From: Bradyrhizobium manausense
Lineage (GTDB): Bacteria > Pseudomonadota > Alphaproteobacteria > Rhizobiales > Xanthobacteraceae
Assembly (NCBI RefSeq): GCF_018129685.1
Contig: NZ_JAFCLG010000003.1
Location: 310,001-374,000, forward strand
DNA length: 64,000 nt
Direction: 5' to 3'
Positions 16,064 through 26,802 of the stretch are shown in pieces. Under the pieces are notes generated by a model. That model was given only the letters and a program-made list of their open reading frames with translations. It was not told the DNA's origin and searched no databases. The position numbers and the translations under genes were made by a program. Each line of letters opens with the position of its first letter. Position 1 is the first letter of the stretch.

Positions 16064-16936
16064 TCAAGAGGATCGACGATCGAAGGCCAATCGCATGAGT
16101 TCGCGCAGCACATCCATCTTTCCCGTGACATCAGCGGGCGTCAATCGTAAACGGTAATAGCCCCACCGCGTATTGTATTCGAGTGTTTCAAGCCCGGCTT
16201 GTTCAATCCTGGCATCGATGTCATCCGTACGTGGTAGCTTTATTTCCAGTGTCACCGTCGCTCTTTTTGGTCTGATGGTCAGGAAGTTAAAAGGGGAGCC
16301 ATCGCGACCAAGGCCAATATAATGCTTGTTAAACTTTAGCTCGAGCGTGGGATCAAACTGCTTAACAATTTCGCATAGCTTGTCGGCCATTGCTACCATC
16401 GCCTTCGAAGCTTTAGACTCCCAGTACGCACGATCTGTTGGAAAAGCTTCGGCCTCTTCGTCTTCATCCACGAGCCCACGTGAGAGCTCGTTCATGACGG
16501 TGGTGAAGACCAAAGTGAGTGCACCGGCAACGCGCAGCGCTTGCATTTGGATCGCAATAAGAGGGATTGTACCGTTGAACAACGAAATGACATTCAGGAA
16601 GCGGCTTGTAATATCCTCGGCAATCAGAACGGCGCAATGATCGTACTGAGGATACCTTTTTCGTTCGATATCCCAATATTCTATTGTTCGGATGATATGC
16701 GTCTCGTCGGTAGCGCCAAGCTGAATTTCAACCTCATATCTACGCTTCGTATCGGCATCTTGCAGCAAAAGATCGAGTCGCCCAGCGTGAGGTTGGATAC
16801 GTTCTTTTTGGCGGAGTTCGAGATCTCCCAGGCCTTGAATGGAAGGATCGTTAGCAATCAGTTCCTGCACCCATTTCTCGTTAAGATCAGGGTGAGCCTT
16901 GATCGATAGCCGCTCGGCGCGCTGAAATTCTATCAC
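16064..16936 (-). CDS. Putative PD-(D/E)XK-superfamily nuclease-like protein
   Basis: 290 residues, lower in GC than its neighbours. The N-terminal third has a helix then GRLDLLLQDADTKRRYEVEIQLG at about residues 52-74. The acidic residue in a strand followed by a second strand E-x-E-x-Q resembles the PD-(D/E)XK core with glutamine in the lysine position (as in DUF91-type or Holliday-resolvase-like relatives). The middle (about 75-190) is helical with HIIRTIEYWDIERKRYPQYD, and the C-terminus is beta-rich. No named family is certain. It lies in a repeat-bounded island and may be horizontally acquired; restriction or DNA repair roles are both possible. Confidence 0.5.
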   Translation of the reverse strand: MIEFQRAERLSIKAHPDLNEKWVQELIANDPSIQGLGDLELRQKERIQPHAGRLDLLLQDADTKRRYEVEIQLGATDETHIIRTIEYWDIERKRYPQYDHCAVLIAEDITSRFLNVISLFNGTIPLIAIQMQALRVAGALTLVFTTVMNELSRGLVDEDEEAEAFPTDRAYWESKASKAMVAMADKLCEIVKQFDPTLELKFNKHYIGLGRDGSPFNFLTIRPKRATVTLEIKLPRTDDIDARIEQAGLETLEYNTRWGYYRLRLTPADVTGKMDVLRELMRLAFDRRSS

Positions 16937-17038
16937 TTGGGGCCTCCGTTTCGCGCGAACTCATTGCCAGAACGTTTGCGTTGAAGAGCCGCCCACTTGT
17001 CAAGTGAGACGGCCCTATGGTGCTCCAGCCTGAGCCCC

Positions 17039-19097
<2,059 letters not shown>

Positions 19098-19113
19098 ATA
19101 GAGAGATTTGCTC

Positions 19114-19202
19114 CGTCATTGCGAGGAGCTCTTGCGACGAAGCAATCCAGACTGCCTCTGCGGAGGGATTCTGGATTGCTTCGCTTCGCTCGCAATGACG
19201 GG
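19114..19202. repeat. Palindromic intergenic repeat, family B
   Basis: CGTCATTGCGAGGAGCTCTT...AGCAATCCAG and CTGGATTGCTTCGC...CTCGCAATGACGG arms. It lies between thiE and thiC directly beside a family C repeat. Confidence 0.85.
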
Positions 19203-19219
19203 TGGAGAGAGCGTACACA

Positions 19220-19825
19220 TCACGCCGCCTCCTTCTGGCCGAGCCACTGCCTCACCCGTGCATCCGGGTCGGCATTCTGGGTGACGTCTGAAACGACGGC
19301 GATGGAATCGGCGCCGGCGGCAAAGATCTCCGCGGCGTGCTCGAACTTGATGCCGCCGATCGCGACCAGCGGGATGGTGCCGATGCGCTGCTTCCATTCC
19401 GTGATCCTGGGAATGCCCTGCGGCGCAAAGCGCATCGATTTGAGCGTGGTGAAGAAGATCGGGCCGAGCGCGACATAATCGGGCTTGGCTTTGAGCGCGG
19501 TTTCAAGCTCCGCGTCGTCATGCGTGGAGATGCCGAGCGACAGGTCGGCCTCGCGGATCGCCTTGAGGTCGGCATCGGCGAGATCCTCCTGGCCGAGATG
19601 CAGATATTTTGCGCCGGCGACGATCGCGGCGCGCCAATAGTCGTTCACGACGAGCCTCGCTTGCGTGCCTCTCGTGATCGCCAGCGCATCGGTGACGATC
19701 TGCAGCGCCTCGGCGTCGTTGAGCTGTTTCGCGCGCAGCTGAATGGTGCCGACGCCGAGCTTGGTCAGGCGCTCGACCCAGTCGAGGCTGTCGACGACGG
19801 GATAGAATCGATCAGGATACGGCAT
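19220..19825 (-). CDS. thiE: Thiamine-phosphate synthase ThiE
   Basis: 201 residues from the ATG at 19825 ([16 protein letters not shown]). The enzyme couples HMP-PP with thiazole phosphate to give thiamine phosphate. The TIM-barrel shows [19 protein letters not shown] (diphosphate side), [58 protein letters not shown] and [17 protein letters not shown]. It starts 14 bases inside the end of thiG, so the two are coupled. A slightly longer frame from 19843 exists but is less likely. Confidence 0.93.
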   Translation of the reverse strand: MPYPDRFYPVVDSLDWVERLTKLGVGTIQLRAKQLNDAEALQIVTDALAITRGTQARLVVNDYWRAAIVAGAKYLHLGQEDLADADLKAIREADLSLGISTHDDAELETALKAKPDYVALGPIFFTTLKSMRFAPQGIPRITEWKQRIGTIPLVAIGGIKFEHAAEIFAAGADSIAVVSDVTQNADPDARVRQWLGQKEAA

Positions 19826-20594
19826 GCCAGAACGGGGTCCCAACGACAGGGGTTGAAGGGGAGGCGAAGTCGCGGGCGTTCATCAGCCCGGCTTCGTATG
19901 CGGTGCGGCCGGCCTCGATACCGAGGCGGAAGGCTTTTGCCATCGCGACGGGATCGGCGGCCTTGGCGATGGCGGTGTTGAGCAGCACGGCGTCGTAGCC
20001 GAGCTCGAGCGCTTCGGCCGCGTGGCTGGGCGCGCCGATGCCGGCGTCGACCACCAGCGTGATATCGGGCAGACGCTCGCGCAGCAGCTTGAGCGCATCG
20101 CGGTTGGTGATGCCTTTCGCGCTGCCGATGGGGGCGGCCCACGGCATCACCACCTTGCAGCCCGCATCGACCAGGCGGTTCGCGACCGAGAGGTCCTCGG
20201 TGCAATAGGGGAACACGTCAAAACCGTCCTTGACCAGGATGGTGGCGGCTTCGACGAGGCCGACGACGTCGGGCTGCAGCGTGTCGTTGTCGGCGATCAC
20301 CTCCAGCTTGATCCAGGATGTCGAGAACAATTCGCGCGCGAGCTTCGCCGTCGTCACGGCCTCGCGCACGCTGCGGCAGCCGGCGGTGTTCGGCAGCACA
20401 GTGACGTCGAGCTCGCGGATCAGCTTCCAGAATGCATCGCCGGTCTTGCCGCCGGCGGATTCGCGGCGGAGCGAGACGGTGACGATGTTCGAGCCGGAGG
20501 CGCGGATCGCATCCTGCATGATCGCGGGCGAGGGATAGAGCGCGCTGCCGATGAGCAGGCGCGAGTCGAAGGTTTTGCCGTAGAAGGTCACCAT
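19812..20594 (-). CDS. thiG: Thiazole synthase ThiG
   Basis: 260 residues. ThiG condenses deoxyxylulose 5-phosphate, dehydroglycine and sulfur from ThiS-thiocarboxylate to form the thiazole ring. Motifs are [21 protein letters not shown], the [14 protein letters not shown] block, [15 protein letters not shown] (with the catalytic lysine, IKLE), [14 protein letters not shown] and [15 protein letters not shown]. The dehydroglycine is supplied by ThiO encoded upstream, the usual aerobic arrangement. A family D repeat lies in the 153-bp gap between thiS and thiG. Confidence 0.97.
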   Translation of the reverse strand: MVTFYGKTFDSRLLIGSALYPSPAIMQDAIRASGSNIVTVSLRRESAGGKTGDAFWKLIRELDVTVLPNTAGCRSVREAVTTAKLARELFSTSWIKLEVIADNDTLQPDVVGLVEAATILVKDGFDVFPYCTEDLSVANRLVDAGCKVVMPWAAPIGSAKGITNRDALKLLRERLPDITLVVDAGIGAPSHAAEALELGYDAVLLNTAIAKAADPVAMAKAFRLGIEAGRTAYEAGLMNARDFASPSTPVVGTPFWHAVS

Positions 20595-20620
20595 GTGGAA
20601 GGTGTCTCCGTGAATGACGG

Positions 20621-20721
20621 TGTCATCCCCGCGAAAGCGGGGATCCAGTACGCCGCGGCAGTGCGGCTGGAAACGAGACGCTGCGGCGTACTGGATCGCC
20701 CGGTCAAGCCGGGCGATGACA
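20621..20721. repeat. Palindromic intergenic repeat, family D, inside the thi operon
   Basis: GTCATCCCCGCGAAAGCGGGGATCCAGTA and TACTGGATCGCCCGGTCAAGCCGGGCGATGAC arms around a CGCCGCGG/CTGCGGCG core. A second copy is at 59231-59345. It separates thiS from thiG. Confidence 0.85.
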
Positions 20722-20747
20722 GCGGAGTGCGTGGTGAAAGCATCACC

Positions 20748-20945
20748 TCACCCTCCCTGCCGCGGCGTGATGATCTCGATCTCGTCGCCGGCCTTCAGGC
20801 GCGTCTCGGCCCAGCGGCTCTTCGGCACGACGTCGTAATTCAGCGCGATCGCAAAATGCGTGCCCTCGTAGTCGAGCTCGGCGAGCAGCGCGTCGACGCT
20901 GGCCGAGACGATCTCGCGCTGTTCGCCGTTCACGATCACGCGCAT
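20748..20945 (-). CDS. thiS: Sulfur carrier protein ThiS
   Basis: 65 residues with a ubiquitin-like fold and the obligatory C-terminal Gly-Gly (ITPRQGG), which is adenylated and thiocarboxylated to carry sulfur to ThiG. The start MRVIVNGEQREI and KAGDEIEIITP are typical. It overlaps the end of thiO by ten bases, so translation is coupled. ThiF and ThiI-type activating genes are not seen in the window. Confidence 0.95.
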   Translation of the reverse strand: MRVIVNGEQREIVSASVDALLAELDYEGTHFAIALNYDVVPKSRWAETRLKAGDEIEIITPRQGG

Positions 20946-21946
20946 TGCATCACCTCATTGTCGATCTGGCCGCGCTCGACGAAAGCGAGCGTCAGCTCGG
21001 CGAGCGCGGGGGCGATCAGGAAACCGTGGCGGTAGAGCCCGTTCACGCTGATCTTGCCGCCGCGCACGCCGATGCGCGGCAAATTATCCGGAAAAGCCGG
21101 GCGAAGGCCCGAGCCGAACTCGACGATGCGGGCTTCGCCGAAGGCCGGATGCACGGTGTACGCCGCGCCGAGCAGCTCCAGCGCGGAGCGGACGCTGACG
21201 CCGGTGTCCTCGGCCTCGATCGAGGTGGCGCCGAGCATGAACAGGCCGGCTTCGCGCGGGATCACGTAAAGCGGCCAGCGCGGATGGATCAGGCGGACGG
21301 GGCGCGACAGCTGCACCTCGCTGGTCTCGATCAAGATCATCTCGCCCTTGACGCCGCGAAGCTCCGTCTGTTCGTCGCGCGCGGAAAGGCCGCGGCAGTC
21401 GATGACCAGGCCGTCGAGATCATTTGCGGTGACATCGCTGCCGAACCTGATGGTGCCACCCGCGGCGCGAATGCGTTCGTGCAGCTTCGGCAGCACGCGG
21501 CGCGGCTCGACATGGCCCTCGGTCGGGAAGAACAGCGCATCGCGGAAACGGCCTTCCAGCGACGGCTCGAGTTCGGCAAGCGCGGCGGCATCGAGCCGGC
21601 GATGGCAGTCGGTCATCCGGGCAAAGCGCTCGAAATCGTTGCGCTCGCGCGGATGGGCGACGACCAGCGAGCCGTTGAACGGCGTGTCGGGCAGCTCGCG
21701 CCGCCAGATATCGAGCGAACGCAAGCCGAGCCTGGAGATGATGGGTTCGGCGACCTCCGCCTCGCAATAGGGTGCGAGCATGCCGCCGGCCCAGTGGCTG
21801 GTGGCATCGGTCATCCCTGCGTCACCGCGCTCGTGTAGAGTCACGGCGTGGCCGGCCTGCGCGAACAACAGCGCCTGCCAGGCTCCGGCAATGCCTGCAC
21901 CGATGATGGATACCGGGGAATCCGGTCGCTTGGTCGTCTGCAACAT
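20936..21946 (-). CDS. thiO: Glycine oxidase ThiO
   Basis: 336 residues, FAD-dependent glycine oxidase that supplies dehydroglycine for thiazole synthesis. The dinucleotide motif GAGIAGAWQ is at the N-terminus (about 17-25). THWAGGMLAPYCEAE and the closing blocks VEFGSGLRPAFPDNLPRIG and GLYRHGFLIAPALAE match the DAO fold of ThiO. It is the first gene of the operon. Its Shine-Dalgarno sequence AAGGGA lies five bases upstream and falls within the TPP riboswitch, so translation is the probable point of control. Confidence 0.95.
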   Translation of the reverse strand: MLQTTKRPDSPVSIIGAGIAGAWQALLFAQAGHAVTLHERGDAGMTDATSHWAGGMLAPYCEAEVAEPIISRLGLRSLDIWRRELPDTPFNGSLVVAHPRERNDFERFARMTDCHRRLDAAALAELEPSLEGRFRDALFFPTEGHVEPRRVLPKLHERIRAAGGTIRFGSDVTANDLDGLVIDCRGLSARDEQTELRGVKGEMILIETSEVQLSRPVRLIHPRWPLYVIPREAGLFMLGATSIEAEDTGVSVRSALELLGAAYTVHPAFGEARIVEFGSGLRPAFPDNLPRIGVRGGKISVNGLYRHGFLIAPALAELTLAFVERGQIDNEVMQCA

Positions 21947-21949
21947 CCC

Positions 21950-22080
21950 TGTCCCTTCGCCGGCATGACCCGGATCAGGTTCAAAGGGTCACCGCGGTCC
22001 TGGGAAGGCTTGCCGATTTGCAAGCTTTGCCCATTTAGCGGTATCTCAGCTCCTCCTCGGAGCACCCCTCGGAACGGACC
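21950..22080 (-). promoter_or_regulatory. TPP riboswitch (THI element) controlling thiO-thiS-thiG-thiE(-thiC)
   Basis: On the minus strand the aptamer shows GGGGTGCT, GCTGAGATACCGC and ACCCTTTGAACCTGATC followed by CGGGTCATGCCGGCG, the conserved THI-box blocks in order. The 3' arm of P1 is AGGGA at 21952-21956, which can pair with UUCC at 22071-22074. That same AAGGGA is the only good ribosome binding site of thiO. There is no room for a terminator before the ATG at 21946, so TPP binding should hide the site and repress translation. Confidence 0.95.
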
Positions 22081-22105
22081 TAATGTAGGCTTGTGGGGGC
22101 CCGTG

Positions 22106-22642
22106 TCAACGCATGTTGCCGGGAACCTGCGCGCGCGCGTTGCGGAGCTGCTGGGCCAGCTTGCGGTGCGGCGTGGCGCCGAACATCGGCTGCGGATTGC
22201 CGTTCGGCTCCAGCTGAGGCTCGAAGCTCGCCTGCTGCACGGCCTGCTGGCGCTGCTGCTTTGCAGCGTAGTAATAGCCGCCCGCGAAATAGCGCACGGC
22301 TCTGTCGTGGTCGCCATTGGCGGCGTGATAGGCCCCGGCGAGGTATTTCACCGCGTAGGTGAGGTTGGTGTCGGGGTCGCGCAGGCCGCTCGCATCGCCG
22401 GTGTAGCCGAGGCCGCGGGCGGTCGCGAGCTTGATCTGCATCAGCCCGATCGTGCCGCCATGGCCGACCAGGCCCGGCTGGTAGCGGCTCTCGCGCATGA
22501 TGACGCGATGCACCAGCGCCTCCGGCACGCCGTTGGCCCGCGCATGCATGGCAACCATCTCGGCGTATTCGGCCTGCCCTGCGAAAGCCCGCGACGACAC
22601 CAGTCCGGCCACGAGCAGCACGGCAACGGTTAAGATTTTCAT
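22106..22642 (-). CDS. Lytic transglycosylase, SLT domain
   Basis: 178 residues from the ATG at 22642; the frame extends to 22837 but the upstream part lacks a signal peptide. The signal peptide ends near SRAFAG. The SLT/goose-lysozyme-like domain (about 25-130) has the catalytic glutamate E51 in MRESRYQPG, then GGTIGLMQIKLATARGLGY and NLTYAVKYLAGAY. It cleaves peptidoglycan glycan strands in the periplasm, releasing anhydro-muropeptides. The C-terminus is Gln-rich and low in structure. It is transcribed divergently from the zinc-ribbon gene. Confidence 0.85.
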   Translation of the reverse strand: MKILTVAVLLVAGLVSSRAFAGQAEYAEMVAMHARANGVPEALVHRVIMRESRYQPGLVGHGGTIGLMQIKLATARGLGYTGDASGLRDPDTNLTYAVKYLAGAYHAANGDHDRAVRYFAGGYYYAAKQQRQQAVQQASFEPQLEPNGNPQPMFGATPHRKLAQQLRNARAQVPGNMR

Positions 22643-22824
22643 CGGATATCCGGCCTGAATGATTTGCGCCCAGCTGCCCTTAGGCCTCCCGAACGCGGCG
22701 ATGATGTGACCAAACGCCGCTTGGCGCAGAGGTTCCAAGGCGAAGGCGCGACAGCAAGCCTGTCCGGTCGCGCGGACGCGCGAAAACGCGTATGAAGCTC
22801 GCCTCGCGAACCGGGAGAGGTGCC

Positions 22825-23055
22825 ATGACAACAACAACCATGGTCAACACCCATAGCGGCGACGTTTCCAGACACGATCTGCCCACCCAGAACCCGTGTG
22901 CCCAGTGCGGCGCGCCGATCGCGTGGCCCGACTGGATCGAGCCGGGCCAGGGGCGGGTGTCCTATCTCTGGACATGCCACGCCTGCAATTATCGCTTCGA
23001 GGCGATCGCGATCTTCGACGAGGCGGGCGCCTTATCGCCGCCGCTCGCGGCGTAA
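22825..23055 (+). CDS. Small zinc-ribbon protein
   Basis: 76 residues from the ATG at 22825, with GGGAGAGG upstream. Two CxxC motifs (NPCAQCGAPIAWPDW and WTCHACNYRF) 28 residues apart form a probable zinc ribbon. The rest is short and unstructured at the N-terminus. Function is unknown; such proteins can bind nucleic acid or other proteins. It converges on the histidine kinase gene, with the two stop codons only a few bases apart. Confidence 0.7.
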   Translation: MTTTTMVNTHSGDVSRHDLPTQNPCAQCGAPIAWPDWIEPGQGRVSYLWTCHACNYRFEAIAIFDEAGALSPPLAA

Positions 23056-23057
23056 GG

Positions 23058-24383
23058 CTAGGCGGCCAGCCGCGGCTGCTGCCACACCGGCAATTGCATC
23101 CGAACGATCAGCCCGTGCGGCTGGCGGTCGTGCAGCGACAGCTCGCCGCCATGGGCGAGTGCGATCGCGCGCGCGATCGACAGGCCGAGGCCGAAGCCGG
23201 TGGACTCGTCCATGGTGCGCGCATCGTCGCCACGCACGAACGGCTCCAGCATCTCCTGCTTGCGCGCGTCCGAAATGCCGGGGCCGTCGTCCTCGACATC
23301 GATGGTGAGTCTTGCATCTGATACATCCAGGCGGATCGTCACCTCGGCGCCGAAGCGCACCGCGTTCTCGACGAGGTTGGTGACGCCGCGATGCAGATCG
23401 TCGGGCCGCGCGGCGGCGGTTGCGGAGGCCGGGCCGTCGTAGTGGACGACGTGGCCCATGTCGCCGAACTGGTCGGCGATGAGCTGCAGCGTGCTCGCGA
23501 TATCGACCAGCGTGATGGCTTCGATCTTGCTGTCGTTGCGCAAGAGCGACAGCACGCTTTCCAGCATCGAGCGCATCTGGTCGAGGTCGACGAGCATGCG
23601 CTTGCGGTTGCCCTCGTCCTCGATGAACTCGGCGCGCAGGCGCAGCCGCGTGATCGGGGTGCGCAGGTCGTGGCTGATCGCAGCCAGCATGCGGGTGCGA
23701 TCCGACATCAGCCGCGCGATCCGCGCATGCATGCGGTTGAGCGCGCGCGCCACCGAGCGGATCTCCTCCGGGCCGCGCTCGGGCAGCGGATCGGCCCCGC
23801 CGTCCAGGCTGAAATTCTCGGCCGCCTTGGCCAACGCGGAGAGGGGCGTTGCCAGCGCGCGCGCCGCCCACAGGCCGAGCACGCTGATGCAGATGAACGC
23901 GGTCATCAGCGCCACCAGCCATGGTGCTCCCCAGAACCAGGGGCGCGGGCCGCCCTCGACATGGCCCGCGATCATGCTGCCGTCGGGCAAGACCACGCCG
24001 ATGCGGTGGTCGCCGCCCTCGGGCGCGAGCTGCACCACCTTGTAGCCGCGGCCGAGATGGCGGCGCAGTCCGTGCAGATGCTGGCTCTCGCCGTCCTCGA
24101 TCACCGTCGCCGTGCCAGGTGCCGATGTCTCGATCTTGAGTTTCGGGAAGGCGCGCGCGAGATCGGCGAGGAGGCGCGGCCGCTCGTCCGGACCGGCCGA
24201 GCCGAGCAGCAGCGCTGCGTCGGTCAATTGATGCGCGCCATCCGGCGGCGTGTCCGGGCGGTCGGGCCGGCTGATCAGGAAGGCGGTGGTGACGACGAGA
24301 TGCAGCGTGACGGTCGAAGCCAGCACCAGCGCGGCGATCTGCCCGCCGATGCCCTTGAGGTGAAAGAACCCGAACGGCCGCAT
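23058..24383 (-). CDS. Sensor histidine kinase, EnvZ-like
   Basis: 441 residues. An N-terminal membrane helix (about 12-36), a periplasmic sensor of about 110 residues and a second helix (about 155-174) lead to HAMP and HisKA. The phospho-acceptor is H238 in ISHDLRTPITRLRLRAEF. The ATPase domain has NLVENAVRFG (N box), DVEDDGPGI (G1) and STGFGLGLSIARAIA (G2). The gene starts 15 bp after the response-regulator stop, so the pair is one operon. The signal is unknown. The HisKA context resembles EnvZ/RstB-type kinases. Confidence 0.92.
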   Translation of the reverse strand: MRPFGFFHLKGIGGQIAALVLASTVTLHLVVTTAFLISRPDRPDTPPDGAHQLTDAALLLGSAGPDERPRLLADLARAFPKLKIETSAPGTATVIEDGESQHLHGLRRHLGRGYKVVQLAPEGGDHRIGVVLPDGSMIAGHVEGGPRPWFWGAPWLVALMTAFICISVLGLWAARALATPLSALAKAAENFSLDGGADPLPERGPEEIRSVARALNRMHARIARLMSDRTRMLAAISHDLRTPITRLRLRAEFIEDEGNRKRMLVDLDQMRSMLESVLSLLRNDSKIEAITLVDIASTLQLIADQFGDMGHVVHYDGPASATAAARPDDLHRGVTNLVENAVRFGAEVTIRLDVSDARLTIDVEDDGPGISDARKQEMLEPFVRGDDARTMDESTGFGLGLSIARAIALAHGGELSLHDRQPHGLIVRMQLPVWQQPRLAA

Positions 24384-24398
24384 CGTCTCAAGGCCCCG

Positions 24399-25139
24399 TC
24401 AGTTGCTCAGGGGCGTCGTAACCGCTTCCGTTCTGGGCGTAAACAGATAACCGCCCGAGCGCACCGTCTTGATGATGGTGGGATCGGACGGATTGGGCTC
24501 GATCTTGCGGCGGATGCGGCTGACCAGCACGTCGATGGAACGCTCGAACGAGCCGGTGTTGCGGCCCTGCGTGAGGTCGAGCAGGCTGTCGCGCGAGAGC
24601 ACGCGGCCGGGGCGCTCGCAGAACGTCCTGAGCAGGTCGAACTCGGCGCTGGTCACTGCGACGCGGGCGCCTTCCGGATTGCGCAGCTCGCGCAGGCGCA
24701 GATCGATACGCCAGCCTTCGAAGGCAAGGGTTGACACGCCTTCGATCGAGCTCGCAGCCTGTGCGGAGGCCTGACGCCGCAGCACCGCGTTGATGCGGGC
24801 GAGCAGCTCGCGCGGATTGAACGGCTTCGGCAGATAATCGTCCGCACCCATCTCGAGACCAACGATGCGGTCGACGTCCTCGCCGCGCGCGGTCAGCATG
24901 ATGATCGGCGTCTGCGCCTCGGACCGCACCTTGCGACACAGGCTGAGACCGTCTTCGCCGGGCAGCATGACGTCGAGGATGATGAGATCGACGCGGTGGT
25001 CGGCCATGGCGCGCGACATCTCGCGCCCGTCGCTCACAGCGGTCACGTTGCAGGAGTTGTTGCGCAGATATTTCGCAATCAACGTCCGGGTTTCGCGGTC
25101 GTCCTCGACGACCAGGATGTTGGGGGAAGGAATGGCCAT
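24399..25139 (-). CDS. OmpR-family response regulator
   Basis: 246 residues from the ATG at 25139, chosen because the receiver starts directly with IPSPNILVVEDDRETR; a long upstream extension is spurious. The receiver carries acidic pair E12/D13/D14, phospho-acceptor D56 (LIILDVMLPGEDG), T84 (MLTARGED) and K106 (PKPFNPREL). The C-terminal winged helix (about 135-235) has VAVTSAEFDLLRTFCERPGRVLSRDSLL and RSIDVLVSRIRRKIE. It is paired with the kinase at 23058-24383. Targets are unknown. Confidence 0.95.
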   Translation of the reverse strand: MAIPSPNILVVEDDRETRTLIAKYLRNNSCNVTAVSDGREMSRAMADHRVDLIILDVMLPGEDGLSLCRKVRSEAQTPIIMLTARGEDVDRIVGLEMGADDYLPKPFNPRELLARINAVLRRQASAQAASSIEGVSTLAFEGWRIDLRLRELRNPEGARVAVTSAEFDLLRTFCERPGRVLSRDSLLDLTQGRNTGSFERSIDVLVSRIRRKIEPNPSDPTIIKTVRSGGYLFTPRTEAVTTPLSN

Positions 25140-25319
25140 GAGCCTTGTTTGTCCAGGATTGGGGCCAAAAGGCGAAGATTTTTGTTTCTGTTTGTTTCCG
25201 GCCGCATTGCCGCAACACCCGGCAACGACTGCGTGGCGGTGCGGCAAGGTCTCGTTAAGCCCGTTAACCATAGCGTGGCGCAGTTGCGTACGAAACCCCG
25301 CAAGGACCACGGTGCACCC

Positions 25320-25901
25320 ATGACATCGATTTCGGCGGCCTCCGCCTTTAACTACCAGTCGCCAGCCCAGCGGCTGCAGCAGGAATTGCAATCGGAAGTT
25401 TCGGACGGGACGATCTCGTCGTCGGACCAGTCCGCGCTCACCACTGCTCTGCAGGACATCGATACGGCGCTTCAGCAGAGCAGGTCCAGTGATCAGTCGA
25501 GCGGTACCAAGCCGTCCAAGGACGGCCTGAAATCCAAGATCGACGATCTCATTTCGAACGAGGTCTCGAACGGGACGCTGACGTCGAGCCAGGCCGACGA
25601 ACTGAAGGGCGTGTTTCAGTCCGCCTTCGCCAAGGGGCCCGGTGGCGCTCATGGAGCGGGTGGCCCGCCCCCCGGCCCGCCGCCGCCGTCGGATGGCGGC
25701 TCTTCGGATGCTTCGGCGTCGTCGACGGGTCAGACCAGCAGCAGCTCGACCGACAGCAGCACGGCCAGGATCCTCGAGCAGTTTCTCCAGGCGCTGCAGC
25801 AGTCGCAGTCCTCGTCGAACGCGTCCTACAGTGCCAATGGAACGACGAGCTCCTCCAACAGCACGGATTTCTCCGCGCTGCTGATCGACTACAAGAGCTG
25901 A
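25320..25901 (+). CDS. Ser/Gly-rich protein with EF-hand-like repeats
   Basis: 193 residues from the ATG at 25320. Two related segments, EVSDGTISSSDQSAL and EVSNGTLTSSQADEL, resemble degenerate EF-hand loops (D-G-x-I/L-x-x-x-x). A glycine-proline linker (GGPPPGPPPPSDGG) and a Ser/Thr/Asn-rich tail follow. No signal peptide is seen. It lies divergent to the two-component operon and could be a regulated target, which is only an inference from position. No firm family. Confidence 0.6.
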   Translation: MTSISAASAFNYQSPAQRLQQELQSEVSDGTISSSDQSALTTALQDIDTALQQSRSSDQSSGTKPSKDGLKSKIDDLISNEVSNGTLTSSQADELKGVFQSAFAKGPGGAHGAGGPPPGPPPPSDGGSSDASASSTGQTSSSSTDSSTARILEQFLQALQQSQSSSNASYSANGTTSSSNSTDFSALLIDYKS

Positions 25902-26120
25902 CCGGAGCGACTGAGGTCGGCGCGTTCCTCGCCGCGATCTTGCGATATCCCAGGGCGCAAGATCGTCGGCGGGGAACCGTGCGTTTCGCACGTTCCTCGA
26001 CAGGAACTTTCCTCGCGCTGCAATGCCGGAATGGCGCAGCGAAATTGCCGCGCGCGAGGAACCGTGCGTGATCGTGGCTGTTCTCCCCGCACAAGTTTTC
26101 TGCTGAAGGAGAGGACAACC

Positions 26121-26657
26121 ATGCTGATGAAATCAATCGCCGCCGGCCTTGCCGGCACCGCTTTGCTTGCGACCGTTGCGTTTGCGCAAAACCCGACTGC
26201 GACCACCGAGAAGTCGCCAACCGCGTCTACCGCGACCACCACAACGACGAGCGCGTCGGGTGAGTGGCGGACCTCGAAGATGGACGGCGTCAAGGTCTAT
26301 AACGAGGCCAACGAGAACATCGGCTCGATCAACGATCTGCTGATGGACAAGAGCGGCAACGTCAAGATCGCCGTGATCGGCGTCGGCGGTTTCCTCGGCA
26401 TGGGCGAGCATCTCGTCGCCGTGCCCTATGAGAAGCTGAAATTCGTCAACGAGGCCGTCGCCTATACCGGCACGAACCCGAACGCGAAGCCGGCTGCGAC
26501 CACGACGACGGGTGCAGCGACCGGCATGGACAAGCCCGCTGCGACGACGACCGCGACCACAGCGTCAGCCTCGTCGAAATGGTATCCTGACCACGCCGTG
26601 TTCAATGCGACCAAGGACGAGTTGAAGAACATGCCCGAGTTCAAGTACTCCGAATAA
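26121..26657 (+). CDS. Secreted PRC-barrel-domain protein
   Basis: 178 residues from the ATG at 26121 with GAAGGAGAGG upstream. The signal peptide ends near VAFAQ. A Thr/Ala-rich linker precedes a PRC-barrel domain (about residues 48-115): SKMDGVKVYNEANENIGSINDLLMDKSGNVK, AVIGVGGFLGMGEHLVAVPYEKL. A second Thr/Ala-rich stretch and a short C-terminal segment follow. PRC-barrel proteins in the envelope are often stress-related; the exact role is unknown. A strong hairpin follows at 26686-26709. Confidence 0.85.
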   Translation: MLMKSIAAGLAGTALLATVAFAQNPTATTEKSPTASTATTTTTSASGEWRTSKMDGVKVYNEANENIGSINDLLMDKSGNVKIAVIGVGGFLGMGEHLVAVPYEKLKFVNEAVAYTGTNPNAKPAATTTTGAATGMDKPAATTTATTASASSKWYPDHAVFNATKDELKNMPEFKYSE

Positions 26658-26685
26658 TCCAGGTCACGTGAGTGCCTGAACGAAG

Positions 26686-26709
26686 CGCGCCCGGTTTTCA
26701 CCGGGCGCG
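26686..26709 (+). terminator. Rho-independent terminator after the PRC-barrel gene
   Basis: A perfect 9-bp stem (CGCGCCCGG and CCGGGCGCG) with loop TTTTCA, followed by TTGTCGTGTCGTTTCTT. Confidence 0.75.
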
Positions 26710-26802
26710 TTGTCGTGTCGTTTCTTCTGCCGTTATTGCAAGACGTCGATCCTCACCCTGTCAGGATGAGGAAATGGCAGGGTGCGGGAGAGGGAGACGA
26801 TC

